Source of the DNA: Macrosoma leucophasiata
Taxonomy: Eukaryota > Arthropoda > Insecta > Lepidoptera > Hedylidae
Assembly (NCBI GenBank): GCA_036365455.1
Contig: JAWQUS010000017.1
Coordinates: 6,324,001 to 6,388,000 of the forward strand
DNA length: 64,000 nt
Direction: 5' to 3'
This document shows positions 20,633 to 31,219 of the stretch, piece by piece (within the stretch, counting starts at the first letter, position 1; every line of letters begins with the position of its first letter). The notes beneath the pieces were generated by a model that saw nothing but the letters and a program-made list of their open reading frames with translations, was not told where the DNA came from and searched no databases. The position numbers and the translations under genes were made by a program.

Positions 20633-20890
20633 ATTTTTAGTGGTGGTAGAGCACTAGTGACGGAGCTCGCGGGCGTAGGCACCACCGCATTATACATAGG
20701 CACCTGATAAACTTGCCGCTAAATGATAGTGTTCAGCACTATCGTGTTCCGGTCAGGTGATAATGTACGCACTTGTAATTGCCGGCACAGAGGCATAACA
20801 CCTTAGGCCTCAGGAGTGGTAACGCATCTGCATTTCGACCTTGGTCTTTGTGTGGTCTATGGTCTTTGGGGTATCTATAGGCTGCAGTCA
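20633..20890 (+). repeat. Family R copy, 3' truncated
   Basis: Starts TTTTTAGTGGTGGTAGAGCA and stops within GGCTGCAGTCAG, lacking the ATGTGAACTGCATGC and A-rich end. It has a small internal duplication around TGGTCTTTG. Confidence 0.7.
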
Positions 20891-21185
20891 GAAAAATTGG
20901 TACCTACCAAAACTATTAAAAATCGTTTAGACAGCTTTTAATTATAGGTATAGTACAGTGTGGACAAGACCATTCGACAATTATTATGACGAAGTATTTC
21001 CTGTAGCATTCCAATTTTGTTTGCAAAATACAATTGAATAATAACTATGAGAAGTTTAGTCATACTATAAAAATAATATAAAACAATACAATTTTGAATC
21101 TACCAATATAAACAACATTCTGTATCTGTTACGTTGTGATTATTTGAATCACACAAATTAATGTAATTTATTTAGTTTATTTTAG

Positions 21186-21480
21186 ACAGACTAGCTGCCC
21201 CGACGAACTTCGTACCGCCTTAGAGGTATAGAAAAATAAATGTCCACAGAATCGAAAACAAAAATTTGGTGAGAATCACCCTTACCATTTAGGAATGTAA
21301 AACATGCATTACAACCACGGAATAGATAAATAAAGTTATCTGTTCTGTGATTACAACCGATTGTCATATCTAAAAAATATACTTACATACAAAATTTAAT
21401 AATGATCGGTCAAGCCGTTTCGGAGTAGTGTATTGTTACAAACACTGTGACAAGAGAATTTCATATATAATAATATGTGT
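21186..21480 (-). mobile_element. Helitron-like repeat, reverse orientation
   Basis: Begins ACTAGCTGCCCCGACGAACT, an inverted CTAGT-type end. It contains TGATCGGTCAAGCCGTTTCG (a recurrent lepidopteran repeat phrase) and ends in GACAAGAGAATTTCATATAT. No rolling-circle replicase coding is present. Confidence 0.5.
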
Positions 21481-23595
21481 TATTAATTTCCGTATAAGTA
21501 AAATATACATGAAATCTGCAAAATACTATTTTTTTTAGTTGTAATGGTAGTTTTTTTGACATAAGAAACAACGAATGAAAATTAGCAGCATTACTCTGAA
21601 TCCAAAAATTTAATATTTTAGCTCTAAGTATTTAAAGCTAAAAAAAATAATTTTTAGTATTTAGTTTAATATAGTATTTAGTAAGACATGAGTACTTAAC
21701 ACGTATAAAATGAGGCAATAGCTTTTCTAAAACGTGACCACGAATCGCAACCCATCGCAGTTATGCGAAAGGCTTGAATCGAGTTCGTGATGTCGCATAC
21801 AGTTTTTGAAACGCGACGATACAAACTCGCGATAGAGAGAGTAGATTATAATTTATATTGAAATCTGATCGTAGACAGTAGACAGTTTTGTTTGCGAGAA
21901 ACTACGAGTGTTTAATTTTGTAGTGTCTGTTCGCTGTGATTGTTAATATTATTAAATACTAGCAACTTGCTTCGGCAACGCATACCCATCGTTAGCAATG
22001 GTATATTCTGGGGTTGAGATGCGCATTAGTAGCGCAGCTAGTATTCGACTCTAGTATCGTATACTACATGTATCGTAATGGGAGAAGGGCCCAACTAGGT
22101 CAATTGTAGTCTGCCTACAACTTGAATATTATACTTGTCTCCTAAATCCCATTAGTGAAAGCATAACAGATGCTAATGCAAATGATGGTGACGTAGCAAA
22201 TCTACTAATAGATTTACGGCAATAGTAAATCACTTTAGTCAAGTAAATAATGATGCGTCAGACACTCGGAGCAGACGTTTCAACGTCAATTGAAGAAAGG
22301 CTGCCGCCCCTCAAAAGTTAAATGGCTCTTTTCAGTTTTGATTAAACTAAACAGGGCCAGTGATTGCGGCGCTCATTAATCTCGACGTTGGCTCATCGAA
22401 GTTATAATAGGCTCTTGAGAGAAAGAGATGGCTTATCGAGCATTATTATCCAGTTCTGAAGGCTCTTTAAATGAGGAAAGGAGATTATTCACGTTTCGGG
22501 CAATTTAGGTCCAAAATTAAAAAAAATGTTGAAATTGTTCTTGGACCGACCACACTTCTGTTGCCTTCGTAGCGCAAAAGGATTTTATTCAATTAACATA
22601 GATTATTATTTGAACAAGCACTACTTTACGTAAATAAAGCGTAAGATATGTGGCGGTCATGAGACTTTTTGGAATACAGTTCCAAACATTTGACACTGCA
22701 GCAAAACTTTGAAGACATTTTCGTAGCCATTTTCTGTAAAACGTGACTTTCCTTCTACCTATTTGCGCATAGTAACAAAATTATACTTTTAATAATAAAC
22801 TTTGACTTAATCATCAATTAAGTCATCAAATAGGTAAACTTAATGAAATCATTATTTCGTTCATTTAGTTTACGTTCTAGTGGCATTACCTACAAAAAAC
22901 CTTATACATAGTTTCCTGTGCTATGGATTGAAATATATAATTCTGTCGATTCACTCAGATTGGATTATGCTAAATAACATGGCGAAACATAATACGTATC
23001 TTTATTTCTAAAGGCCCCCGCGAACCAAACGAAAACCTTAACAATAGCACAAACACTTAGCATTTATTTTTAATTCATTTGTAAAAAAATACCTAGTGAA
23101 TGTCAAATTATATGTGGATATTCGTCGATAGCAAGGCATATCAAGTTATTTTTAATTTTATTTTTATATCCATCATAGTAGGTGATACTTCTGAGGATAA
23201 GGGCTTTTTAGAAAGGAAAAAAATTATCTAAATCTTTTATCGTGAGTAAAGCTATCCTTTGTGGGGATTATTGCCTCTGTCATCGCGGGATAAATCTTGC
23301 TCCTTTTGCTTGCTCCGACATGGGTCAAATAAACATAGGTCTGTATTTTAATATCCATAGATTTTGAACCAACATGAAAAAGTATAAAGGATATCGATGA
23401 TACTACTACGTCTCTGTTAATCTATATATATATATCTTTGATCTGCCACAAATTTGAACGATATGTTGTTATTTTGAAAACTATGTTTTAAAGACTTGTT
23501 TCTTTGAAGATTGATCTCAATCTTGGATTTTATCTACCTGTATATTGCTAGCTTCTCCGAGTCATCGCAGAACATGATAACTATAAATAACATCT
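21481..23595. other. Non-coding stretch upstream of the K2P exons
   Basis: No exon was recognised. A missing upstream K2P exon with the first membrane helix was looked for by eye and not found. ACTAGCAACTTGCTTCGGCA at 21958 looks like the end of another Helitron-like repeat. Confidence 0.3.
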
Positions 23596-23611
23596 ACACA
23601 CACACACACAA

Positions 23612-23677
<66 letters not shown>

Positions 23678-23690
23678 ACACACGCACGCA
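23596..23690. repeat. (CA)n microsatellite, ~30 uninterrupted units
   Basis: Pure CA from about 23615 to 23675 with impure flanks (AACG, GAACACACGCACGC). It ends about 70 bp before the splice acceptor of the first visible K2P exon. Confidence 0.95.
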
Positions 23691-23758
23691 TGAGACCACA
23701 TTGTCATGACATAAAAGTCAATCTTCTTCTTTTGTAATATTGTGTGTCATTGTTCCAG

Positions 23759-23941
23759 AACGTCTCAACGTTCTCTATGAAAGAAACTGGACGCGACTGG
23801 TGCATGAGCAGTTGAGGAAGTTCGAGTCATCCATAGTAGCTGCCGCGAGACAGTCAGACGCGCCACCAGAACTGGCTCTGGAAACCAAGTGGACATTCTC
23901 AGGGGCGCTGATATATTGCATCACACTTATTACTACGATAG
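23759..23941 (+). CDS. K2P potassium channel, exon with cap and first pore helix
   Basis: First visible coding exon of a two-pore-domain potassium channel, a plasma-membrane leak channel that sets resting potential. The acceptor TGTTCCAG precedes 23759 and the donor G|GTGAGT follows 23941. It encodes the extracellular cap region (RLNVLYERNWTRLVHEQLRK, residues 2-21 of the visible part) and the pore helix leading into the selectivity filter, KWTFSGALIYCITLITTI (44-61). The next exon completes it as TIGYGN. It enters with one base of a split codon upstream and leaves in phase 1. The start codon, N-terminus and TM1 are not in the recognised exons. Invertebrate TWIK-like affiliation is inferred from the pore motifs; I cannot name the orthologue. 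Confidence 0.9.
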
Positions 23942-24604
23942 GTGAGTCGAGTGTTAGAGTGATATAATTTTCATGTCATTTGTTACGATGTTTCACATGA
24001 ATGATAAGTAAATATCAATTATAACACGGTTGCTTTTCTTTACGTAACTATGCCATCATAATAACTTTTCTGTAACTACAGAACAAACGTGCAGTTCACA
24101 AGAATGGTAAGTGAATACTGCAGCCGACAAATATCTCCACACAAATCTAAATATCTCCACAAGGATCTAAATTGCAATCAAACCCACGCGGGTCATGTTA
24201 GGGTCGGGCTGATGGCGGGCGCATCTGTCGGGTTTTACTAGAGTGTTGCATGACCTCGACGATGGCTAACGTGGTCTTATGGCCAGGATCGTTAAGGAAG
24301 TATCAAAATAACAGTTTTAAGCCGTAGTAGAAACCGTGGGACACTGCGTGTATATATATGCAGTGTACTGCTTGTAAGCTTGACAGTTGGGCCGACGATC
24401 TTAGTAATTGACAACATTGAAAGGACGCTACAGCGTATCCCTCTGGCGAATACTCCTACGGTTGCCTTGTCACTACGCCCACTGAAAGATACTCTTACAT
24501 ATACGAAGTGCTTAATTTGGGTTTATTCAAAAGCTTTTACGTTTCATAAATAATGATCGAAGTTACTTGTAAGCAAAAAATCGTATATACCAGGTGACGT
24601 TTCA

Positions 24605-26031
24605 TAGGTTAGGATCCCACTGCAGAATCATTTCGTTCATCCAGATATGCTGCAAGGCTAATTTTTACGCATATTTATAATCTAGAGAATATACACAATA
24701 TATATCCATTAGGTTGCCTATCAAAATAATTGGCCGCAAGTTTTTTTTTTTTGGGAATGGTTTTTTCTTTCAATAAAATATTGTCCATTTTACGGCAACA
24801 TGTATAAATACTGAAAAATTACATGCCGTTGCGCATTTGGCCGCCCCTACATATTTTCGTTCTGATCCGATAACTTTTAACAACCATAACGTACATGTAT
24901 AATTCATATATCAAATTAAAGCTCTTTTTTTTTCTTATCATTTTGATATACGGGAGCCAAATTAAATCGGCCGCAAATAAGAGTTGCTGGCTGTTTAATT
25001 AAAAATACTTACTGCCCGAGGAGATCCGCCACTTTGTATGGGGTATTGGTACATAATTGTACGACAATAAAACTTTTACGTCTTCAGACATTAGTTCATA
25101 TACTACTATTTTAAATATATTTGACTTTCTTGACGCATCGGGTTCGTGAGATATACCAATTTTAAAAATGTAAGAATGAAGTCGTTTATCCGCCATATTT
25201 TTTTTATTTTCGTACTAATAGGCGCTATTTAAAATTGACGGTTTGTAGATTGCTATTATCGCTAAGAAAGTGATTTCTATAATAAATAATAATCGCAGAA
25301 ATCCGTTTTAACAAGCACGAAAACAAGCCAGTAGTCAAAAACACAGAGAAGTTACAGAACGTCAAAAATATCCAACGAGCAGAAGCAAGTGAATAACGTC
25401 AATCATAAATGACGTGACAGGTGACAGACATGAGATGACATATCAAAGCGTCAAAAAGAGATGTGTCAACATAGGCGGCTGTCAAAAAATATCGATGTTT
25501 AAGAATATCGATCCTTGATCGAATGGGTAACTTGGGTCTTTTGTGTTGATTTTATTAGCTAAATGAATGTATTTCAATAAGTCTTTATCTGATTGTTGGC
25601 ACCTTCAAATGAAATCTAACGTGTACGTTCACTTATTTTTCTGTTTATTACCTAACCGATTTTTTTTTAATATGATTAATCGATACTTTCTGACAGTAAT
25701 TATATCCCACGCCATTACATTTCGCTACGTTCCTTTCTACGCCATCATAAATATCAAAAGTACAGATTTTTTCAAAAACTGTTTTTAATATCTACTTTTC
25801 CGGTGGTTTCCAGTATAATATTATACTGAAAAATTTACAGCTCTATGCGCACAATTTTTATGTAAAGTATTTGTTCATGTACAATCTATGTACCATTTTG
25901 GCTGATCTCCTTTTGATAGGCAACCTAGTGGATATAATAGTATATTCTCTAGATTATAAATATGCCTAAAAATTAAGTTTGCAGTAAATCTGGATGAACG
26001 AAATGATTGTGCAGTGGGATCCTAACCTATC
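24605..26031. mobile_element. DNA element with ~120-bp inverted ends (TTAGGATCCCACTGCA)
   Basis: The left arm starts GGTTAGGATCCCACTGCAGA and continues TTCGTTCATCCAGATATGCT through AGGTTGCCTATCAAAA. The right arm is the inverted counterpart, ending CAGTGGGATCCTAACC. A shorter copy with the same ends is at 39938-40820. The centre (about 24996-25900) includes repeats of 'cggccgc' context and short frames without transposase motifs, so it is probably a non-autonomous DNA transposon. Class and target duplication are undetermined. Confidence 0.7.
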
Positions 26032-26375
26032 AGCTTCTCATCACTGAAGTATTAACCCAAACGTACTTTATGAAAATCTGTCTTAAGTATGGATTTTCAT
26101 GAAGAGAAAACTTTGTACCGCTTTATACCTAAGCACATTGCACGTACAATGTAGATTGAGTTTTGGAATAGTCAAAGTTTATGAATCGCACAGAATGTTC
26201 AAACTTAGTAAGAATATCAGTTTCTTCACGAAGAAGATTTTTTGTTTTCATGTAAGTACGACTATACTTATAATAAAACTGTAGAAGTGTAAATTCTGTA
26301 CATTAAAAATATTGAAAAAATAAACACCAGGGGATGTTACTAGATCGATACCGAACCCAAATATGTGATTAGAAA

Positions 26376-26379
26376 ATTT

Positions 26380-26412
<33 letters not shown>
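26376..26412. repeat. (CTGT)n microsatellite and repeat flank
   Basis: CTGTCTGTCTGTCTGT tract followed by a CGATTACAATGAAACTTGGT phrase, the usual context of a dispersed lepidopteran repeat. Confidence 0.7.
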
Positions 26413-26416
<4 letters not shown>

Positions 26417-26530
26417 TCAAGCATCACAGAAAAACTACGGGTCCGATTACAATGAAACTTGGTATGATTATACTTTAACCTTTGGCGCACAACACTGGGT
26501 ACTTTTTATCAGAAACGGCTTATTCGATTT

Positions 26531-26693
26531 GCGGCCTAAGGTGTTATGCCTCTGTGCCTGTACGGAAATTAAAGGGCCGTACATTACCACCTGAACACGA
26601 TAGTGCTGAACACTACCATTTAGCGGCAAGTATATTAGGTAATGCGGTGGTGCCTACGCCCGTGAGCTCCGTCACTGGAGCTCTACCACCAGT
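26531..26693 (-). repeat. Family R fragment in K2P intron 1
   Basis: GCGGCCTAAGGTGTTATGCC to GGAGCTCTACCACCAGT. The A-rich-end half is missing. Confidence 0.7.
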
Positions 26694-26714
26694 CTTATGT
26701 GGTATATTTATTAC

Positions 26715-27620
26715 CTTCCATAATAAATCTATACAAATAATAAAATTGGAGTGTCTGTTTGTAATATTAAAATAACCGCTTTTTACTGAATGAATATGTA
26801 TGCATACACGGTACATATACCTAAACAACATTTTTTACAATTTTTGTCTGTTTGTCTGTCTGTCTGCTTGGCGCGGCTAATCTTGGGAACGGCTTTACCG
26901 ATTTTGACGGGACTTTCACTGGCAGATAGCTGATGTGATAAGGAGTAACTTACTTTTATCTCCATACATCCATACATACATATACATACCTACGTACAAA
27001 TAAGTAGAATTCGAGTGTATCCGACTTTAACGGGACTTCCACAGGTAGGTATCTGATGTAATAAGGAATAACTTAGGCTACTTTTATCTGCATACATACA
27101 TAAATACATACATACCTACATACAAATAAGTAGAATTGGAGTTTATCCGGTTTTGACAGGACTTCCACGGGTAGGATGCTGATGTGATAAGGAATAACTT
27201 AGGCTACTTTTATCTCCATACATACTTACCTACATACAAATAAATAGAATTTGAGCGTCTCCGATTTTGGCGGGACTTTCACTGGCAGATAGCTGATGAG
27301 ATAAGGAATAACTTAGGCTACTTTTATCTCTATACAACCATACATACATAGAATTGGAGTAAATACGCCCTTGACGGAACTTCCACGGGTAGGTTGCTGA
27401 TGTAATAAGGAATAACTTAGGTTACTTTCATCTCTATACATACATACCTATATACAAATAAATAGAATTTGAGTGTCTCCGATTTTGACGGGACTTTCAC
27501 TGTCAAATAGCTGATTTAATAAGGAGTACTTTTATACTAGCTGCGCCCACGACTTCGTCCGGGTAGATACTGAACAATCATATTTTTTCTCACGTGGACG
27601 AAGGCGCGGGCACAGCTAGT
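26715..27620 (+). mobile_element. Helitron-like element with internal tandem repeats, CTAGT 3' end
   Basis: Starts with TTGTAATATTAAAATAACCG and ATGCATACACGGTACATATA. A unit with GACGGGACTTTCACTGGCAG, TGATAAGGAATAACTTAGGC and CATACATACC then repeats about six times. It ends GCGCGGGCACAGCTAGT at 27604-27620. The last ~85 bp form a hairpin: ACTAGCTGCGCCCACGACTT at about 27537-27556 faces the inverted GGACGAAGGCGCGGGCACAG near 27596-27615. CTAGT fits the CTRR-T Helitron terminus, and lepidopteran non-autonomous Helitrons (Lep1 type) end similarly. No Rep/helicase coding. Confidence 0.65.
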
Positions 27621-27888
27621 TACTTGATATAAAATATTCGATCCGGCATTACCAATCTACTTGATGCAAAACAGTATTTAGCAGTTCTTTTTTTGTTGCA
27701 AAACTGCTTAGGCCTCAGGAATAGTAAAGCGCTTAGCCTTTTATGAGGCCTCAAAATTAGACGGAATCGTCTTAAGACCCCTCCCCCCACTGACTCTCAT
27801 TGTGAACTGGATGCCTGCTTAACAGTTTCTCGAATAAGAGAATTGCCACCGGGCGTTCACGATTTGATCATTAGTTCTTTTTCCACAG

Positions 27889-28076
27889 GTTACGGCAATG
27901 TATCACCGCGCACTGCAGCTGGTCGGGCAGCAACAGTGGCCTACGCAGCAGCTGGTGTGCCCCTCACTCTGGCCTGCCTCGCAGGCCTTGGAGCTTCTCT
28001 GGCCAGATTGGCCAGACTTGCGTGGTTACGGGCCACGAGGAACAAAGTGCCTAATACTTGGAGGAAGGATGGAGAG
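27889..28076 (+). CDS. K2P channel, exon with selectivity filter 1 and TM2
   Basis: The acceptor ...TTTCCACAG precedes 27889. The first two bases complete the glycine of TIGYGN, the potassium selectivity filter (61-66), followed by SPRTAAGRAA. TM2 spans about residues 74-100 (ATVAYAAAGVPLTLACLAGL), then a basic cytosolic stretch LARLAWLRATRNKVPNTWRK. The donor is GAG|GTATAA after residue 124, in phase 0. That donor is weak, but the phase fit with the next exon is exact. GC content is distinctly higher than in the surrounding intron. Confidence 0.9.
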
Positions 28077-28730
28077 GTATAAAGTTTTTCATGGATAAAA
28101 GGCAATCGCAACCAGTTAATTGTTTCGTGTTGGTATTGGGTGATTTGTTGGCAATGGATATAGTTTTGCTCGCTTGGATACTTTCTCTTTTTTATTCTTT
28201 TACGTTTACGCATCGACTGACCACAGCACAGCTCACTACGCGACCTAATATTTAATAATTAGTTTTCGTCCCACCTTTCGTTCTGAAAAGTCGATTGGGA
28301 AACGGCTGCTGAGCGTCGCCGTCGGCAGCGCTCGGATGAAGTCGGGGGAGGTCGTGTGGTGAACAGATGTAGGTACCTACAAAACAGAGATGGAGATAGA
28401 TGACATCTCGGCACACTTGTATGTATGTAGTCATGACTGCAGCCTATAGACACCCATACAAAGACCAAGGTCAAAATGCAGATGTGTTACCACTCCTGAG
28501 GCCTAAGGTGTTATGCCTCTGTGCCGGCAAGTACAGGGCCGTACATTGCCACCTGACCGGAACACGATAGTGCGGAACACTACCATTTAGCGGCAAGTAT
28601 ATTACGTAATGCGGTAGTGCTTACCCCTGCGAGCTCCGTCACTGGAGCTCTACCACCAGTGTAAATGAAACAGATTCAGACTGGTTAGTACTTTTTTCAG
28701 ATATAATTAAAATCTCTTATCTTTTGCCAG
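28077..28730 (+). other. K2P intron 2 with a family R insertion
   Basis: 654 bp, GTATAA to CTTTTGCCAG. A GC-rich patch at 28270-28350 (CGGCTGCTGAGCGTCGCCGT) is unexplained. A family R copy occupies 28430-28660. Confidence 0.75.
28430..28660 (-). repeat. Family R copy within K2P intron 2
   Basis: GTCATGACTGCAGCCTATAG to GGAGCTCTACCACCAGTG. It lacks the ~40 bp at the A-rich end and is otherwise well preserved. Confidence 0.75.
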
Positions 28731-28947
28731 CTGGAAAACCAGTTCCAACTTCACGAGCAACAGCGTCTGCTCCCGCAGCCGGCCGAGCACAATCAGTACA
28801 CTTCATTTCCACCCCGAAATCACAGATCACCTGGCACTGTAAAAGCCAGAGCTGGTGACAGAGGACAGTACTCTCAGGTTTTTGAAAGAGCACCATCAAG
28901 TCCCAGAGCGGCAACACTTGGTCGCGTAAAACGCAGTGCGATGGAGG
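28731..28947 (+). CDS. K2P channel, exon of the cytosolic TM2-TM3 loop (first part)
   Basis: The acceptor CTTTTGCCAG precedes 28731 and the donor G|GTAAAT follows 28947. It encodes residues 125-196: a Gln-rich start (LENQFQLHEQQRLLPQPAEH) and a polar, basic, Ser/Pro-containing stretch (FERAPSSPRAATLGRVKRSA). No membrane segment is present. In K2P channels the region between the two halves is the cytosolic M2-M3 loop; here it is unusually long because two exons contribute. RAATLGR and KRSAME resemble kinase-target contexts by eye only. It exits in phase 1. Confidence 0.85.
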
Positions 28948-29034
28948 GTAAATATTTTATACTTTTACTATGTTTCCTCAATCTTGGAATATTTTTCATA
29001 GAGCAAAGTTCTAAAAAGATACTAAATTTATATC

Positions 29035-29500
29035 TCTCGTCAGCACGGGGTCCAATTTGAACCCCGGACCTTTGTCAGGCTTGCGCGGGGACATGGGGGG
29101 TCCAACACGTAGAGGCCCTTTCGAGAATTTTGATCTACTTTGTAATGGGTTAAATTCGGCGGGACCTCTCTCTGGCTGCATCAATAGTTAATACAGACAC
29201 AGACAGACCCCGCAGAATATAATGGGACTATTGTAATGAAAATGACTTGCCAAACTTTGCGCTATGTGGGTGAACTGGGGGGACTAGATGGCTGGGCCTA
29301 TGGAGTGAGATCCGGCACCTGCCTATATTCAACATCTCACATTATCGAATCCTACTTTAGGCAGGTGGTGACTCGCCTCTCCTTGGTGGGCCCCCCAAAC
29401 AGCCAACCCGATGGTCGACGGGGGGCAACACTGTTGAGAGAGGCTGGGGGTGTCGAGAGGTGTGGCCCCGGTTTCACCATCACGAGCGAGTAATCTCGAG
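29035..29500. repeat. Unclassified dispersed repeat, copy in K2P intron 3
   Basis: TCGTCAGCACGGGGTCCAAT, TTCGAGAATTTTGATCTACT, GGCGGGACCTCTCTCTGGCT and GGGACTATTGTAATGA recur at 42333-42525. The right part (29380-29500) is GC-rich with CGGGGGGCAACACTGTTGAG. It may be the UTR of a retroelement; class unknown. Confidence 0.55.
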
Positions 29501-29556
29501 CTCGGGCTTCCCCGCTATTATGCCTTTAGACACTTCCACCCCCGAGTGTATGGCTC

Positions 29557-29599
29557 TTGCAGAAATTTAGACAACAGCCTATTATCTAAATTTCTGCAA
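29557..29599. repeat. 15-bp perfect inverted repeat
   Basis: TTGCAGAAATTTAGA at 29557-29571 and its reverse complement at 29585-29599, with a 13-nt spacer. Confidence 0.8.
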
Positions 29600-30151
29600 A
29601 TGCCATACCTCTAGCGCCCCACTCTGACCGGCCAATGAAGGCAAGCCAGAGGCGAGAGACCTGATGCTCTGTCCGGCCGTACCTCTGTGTGGCGGACGAG
29701 GCGGAGCCCAGTTCTCTCGGAGGAACTCGAGATGATGGTAGGGGGTGGTGTCGCTACTCACCAACAGCTCGCCACAAGCTGCTCTGCCCCCAAATTTATA
29801 TTATTGTTACTATTCATAATATTAATATTATTATAACATTCATGCTTGGATATTAAGAAAACTGTACTCACATATTTGTTGGATCTAAGTAATTATGTGT
29901 GTTGGCTTAGAAATAGTTTGAATTCCTGTTTACATTTTAACTAATTGAAAAAGGGCTCAAACAATATTTTAGCAAACCCCCGACTCAAAGGCATTAGGAA
30001 CGTATTATAATTAAAATGAAAGATAGTCCATTGGAGCTGCGAAGCTTTCTGCCTAATAGATTGTATAATTTTTTTCGAAGCAAATTTCAGAACTCCTTCA
30101 AACGTAACATATAAAAATAAATATATTGTGATACAACACTTTATTTTACAG

Positions 30152-30380
30152 AACCCCACGCATCATCATCTCTTCAAACCCAAACACTAGACCGAAAAAG
30201 AACAATGAACAATACAAAATGTCTAGCAACAGTTCATGGTCCAGGACGAGGGAGAGGTCGGGGTACAATTCAGAGGCCACGTGGACCTGCCATAGAACAA
30301 CTTATAGCTGAGGAGTGTGGTGAAATATTGCTGAATCGAAGTCAGGAAGAATTAGATGATTCTGAAGACACCGATGAAGT
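30152..30380 (+). CDS. K2P channel, exon of the cytosolic loop with RG-rich patch
   Basis: The acceptor TTATTTTACAG precedes 30152 and the donor GT|GTGAGT follows 30380. It enters in phase 1 and leaves in phase 2. It encodes residues 197-273: PHASSSLQTQTLDRKRTMNN, an Arg/Gly patch GPGRGRGRGTIQRPRGP (226-242) and an acidic end EEIL-like with SQEELDDSEDTDE (260-272). No domain was recognised. The RG patch and the acidic tail are features I would not expect in a short-loop K2P, and they make this loop about 190 residues between TM2 and the next helix's approach. Confidence 0.8.
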
Positions 30381-30744
30381 GTGAGTTTACTAAATGAATT
30401 ATTTAAATGAAACGCAATTAAATCTTGTCCTTTACTGATATTTAATCGTCAGTTATTATCACTTGGTCATCCATTGGTTTTACTTTATTATTGTATTCTA
30501 TTATCAAATAGAGATTACAATGAATAAAACCCGCACAGATTTTTAAACGTAATCAGATATTTTGACGTGTGAATTTAGATATTTTTTATGACAAAATATT
30601 TTACGTATAAAAATGTACAGTGTATTTTTTTGATGAGAGATAAAAAAGAACAAAAACTAAATTTCACTTATAAATTTTTCGCTGAAATTTTGAGGTTATC
30701 TGAAAAATGTGCAAAAGTTGTATATTTTTATTTTTTTCCTTCAG
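30381..30744 (+). other. K2P intron 4, small and AT-rich
   Basis: 364 bp, GTGAGT to TTTTTTTCCTTCAG, with a clear polypyrimidine tract. No insertions seen. Confidence 0.8.
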
Positions 30745-31219
30745 AATATGTCCACACGACACCCCGTCGCGAGTGCCTTTGATATGGAATGAAGACAACC
30801 ACAAAATGAAGAGCTGCGCTGTGCCAAGTAGCAGCGCTTCCACTAGTGTACAACATCAGAGCCACGGAATTGAGCACTGTCATATACCAGTCGGAATTGT
30901 CTTATTCTTACTCTTGGGCTACATTTGCGTAGGAGCAGCGATATTCTCTGCTTGGGAAAACTGGAGCTTTCTAGACGCTGCTTATTTTTGTTTCATTGCT
31001 TTAGCCACCATTGGCTTCGGGGATTTTGTACCAACGAGCTTTCTAACCTCAAAACATAGCACAGAGAGTTCTAAAAGTGAATACATTCAAATGATAGCTT
31101 GTTGTGCCTATTTAGTTTTTGGACTCATTTTAATAGCTATGGCATTCAGTCTCCTTCAAGATGAAGTAGTTGCCCGTTGTTCGCAATTAGCAAATAGTTT
31201 AGGGTTGTCACGCCAATGA
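30745..31219 (+). CDS. K2P channel, last exon: TM3, second pore, TM4 and C-terminus
   Basis: The acceptor TTTTTCCTTCAG precedes 30745; the first base completes a valine codon split by the intron. After a cytosolic segment, TM3 lies at about residues 321-343 (HIPVGIVLFLLLGYICVGAA). The second pore helix is NWSFLDAAYFCFIALATIGF with filter TIGFGD (361-366), and TM4 is at about 387-409 (CCAYLVFGLILIAMAFSLLQ), followed by DEVVAR. The stop TGA is at 31217-31219. The cytosolic C-terminus is only about 20 residues, short for a K2P. The visible protein is 430 residues. Membrane order P1-TM2-loop-TM3-P2-TM4 matches the family exactly. Confidence 0.93.

Larger units (their letters stand above)
23942..27888 (+). 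other. K2P intron 1 (3.9 kb), filled with mobile DNA
   Basis: Bounded by GTGAGT and TTTCCACAG-type splice sites. It contains a small family R fragment (about 24092-24140), a long inverted-repeat element (24605-26031), a (CTGT)n tract, a family R piece and a Helitron-like element. No alternative exon was recognised. Confidence 0.8.
28948..30151 (+). other. K2P intron 3 with GC-rich repeat
   Basis: 1204 bp, GTAAAT to TTATTTTACAG. Contains the GC-rich repeat at about 29035-29500 and a 15-bp inverted repeat at 29557-29599. Confidence 0.75.

Noticed and set aside
23511..23693. Frame reading poly Thr-His
   Set aside because: It is the translation of the (CA)n microsatellite.
28058..28255. Frame continuing past the K2P exon end as an alternative C-terminus
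   Set aside because: It is in a different frame from the exon; the GAG|GTATAA donor joins the next exon in phase.
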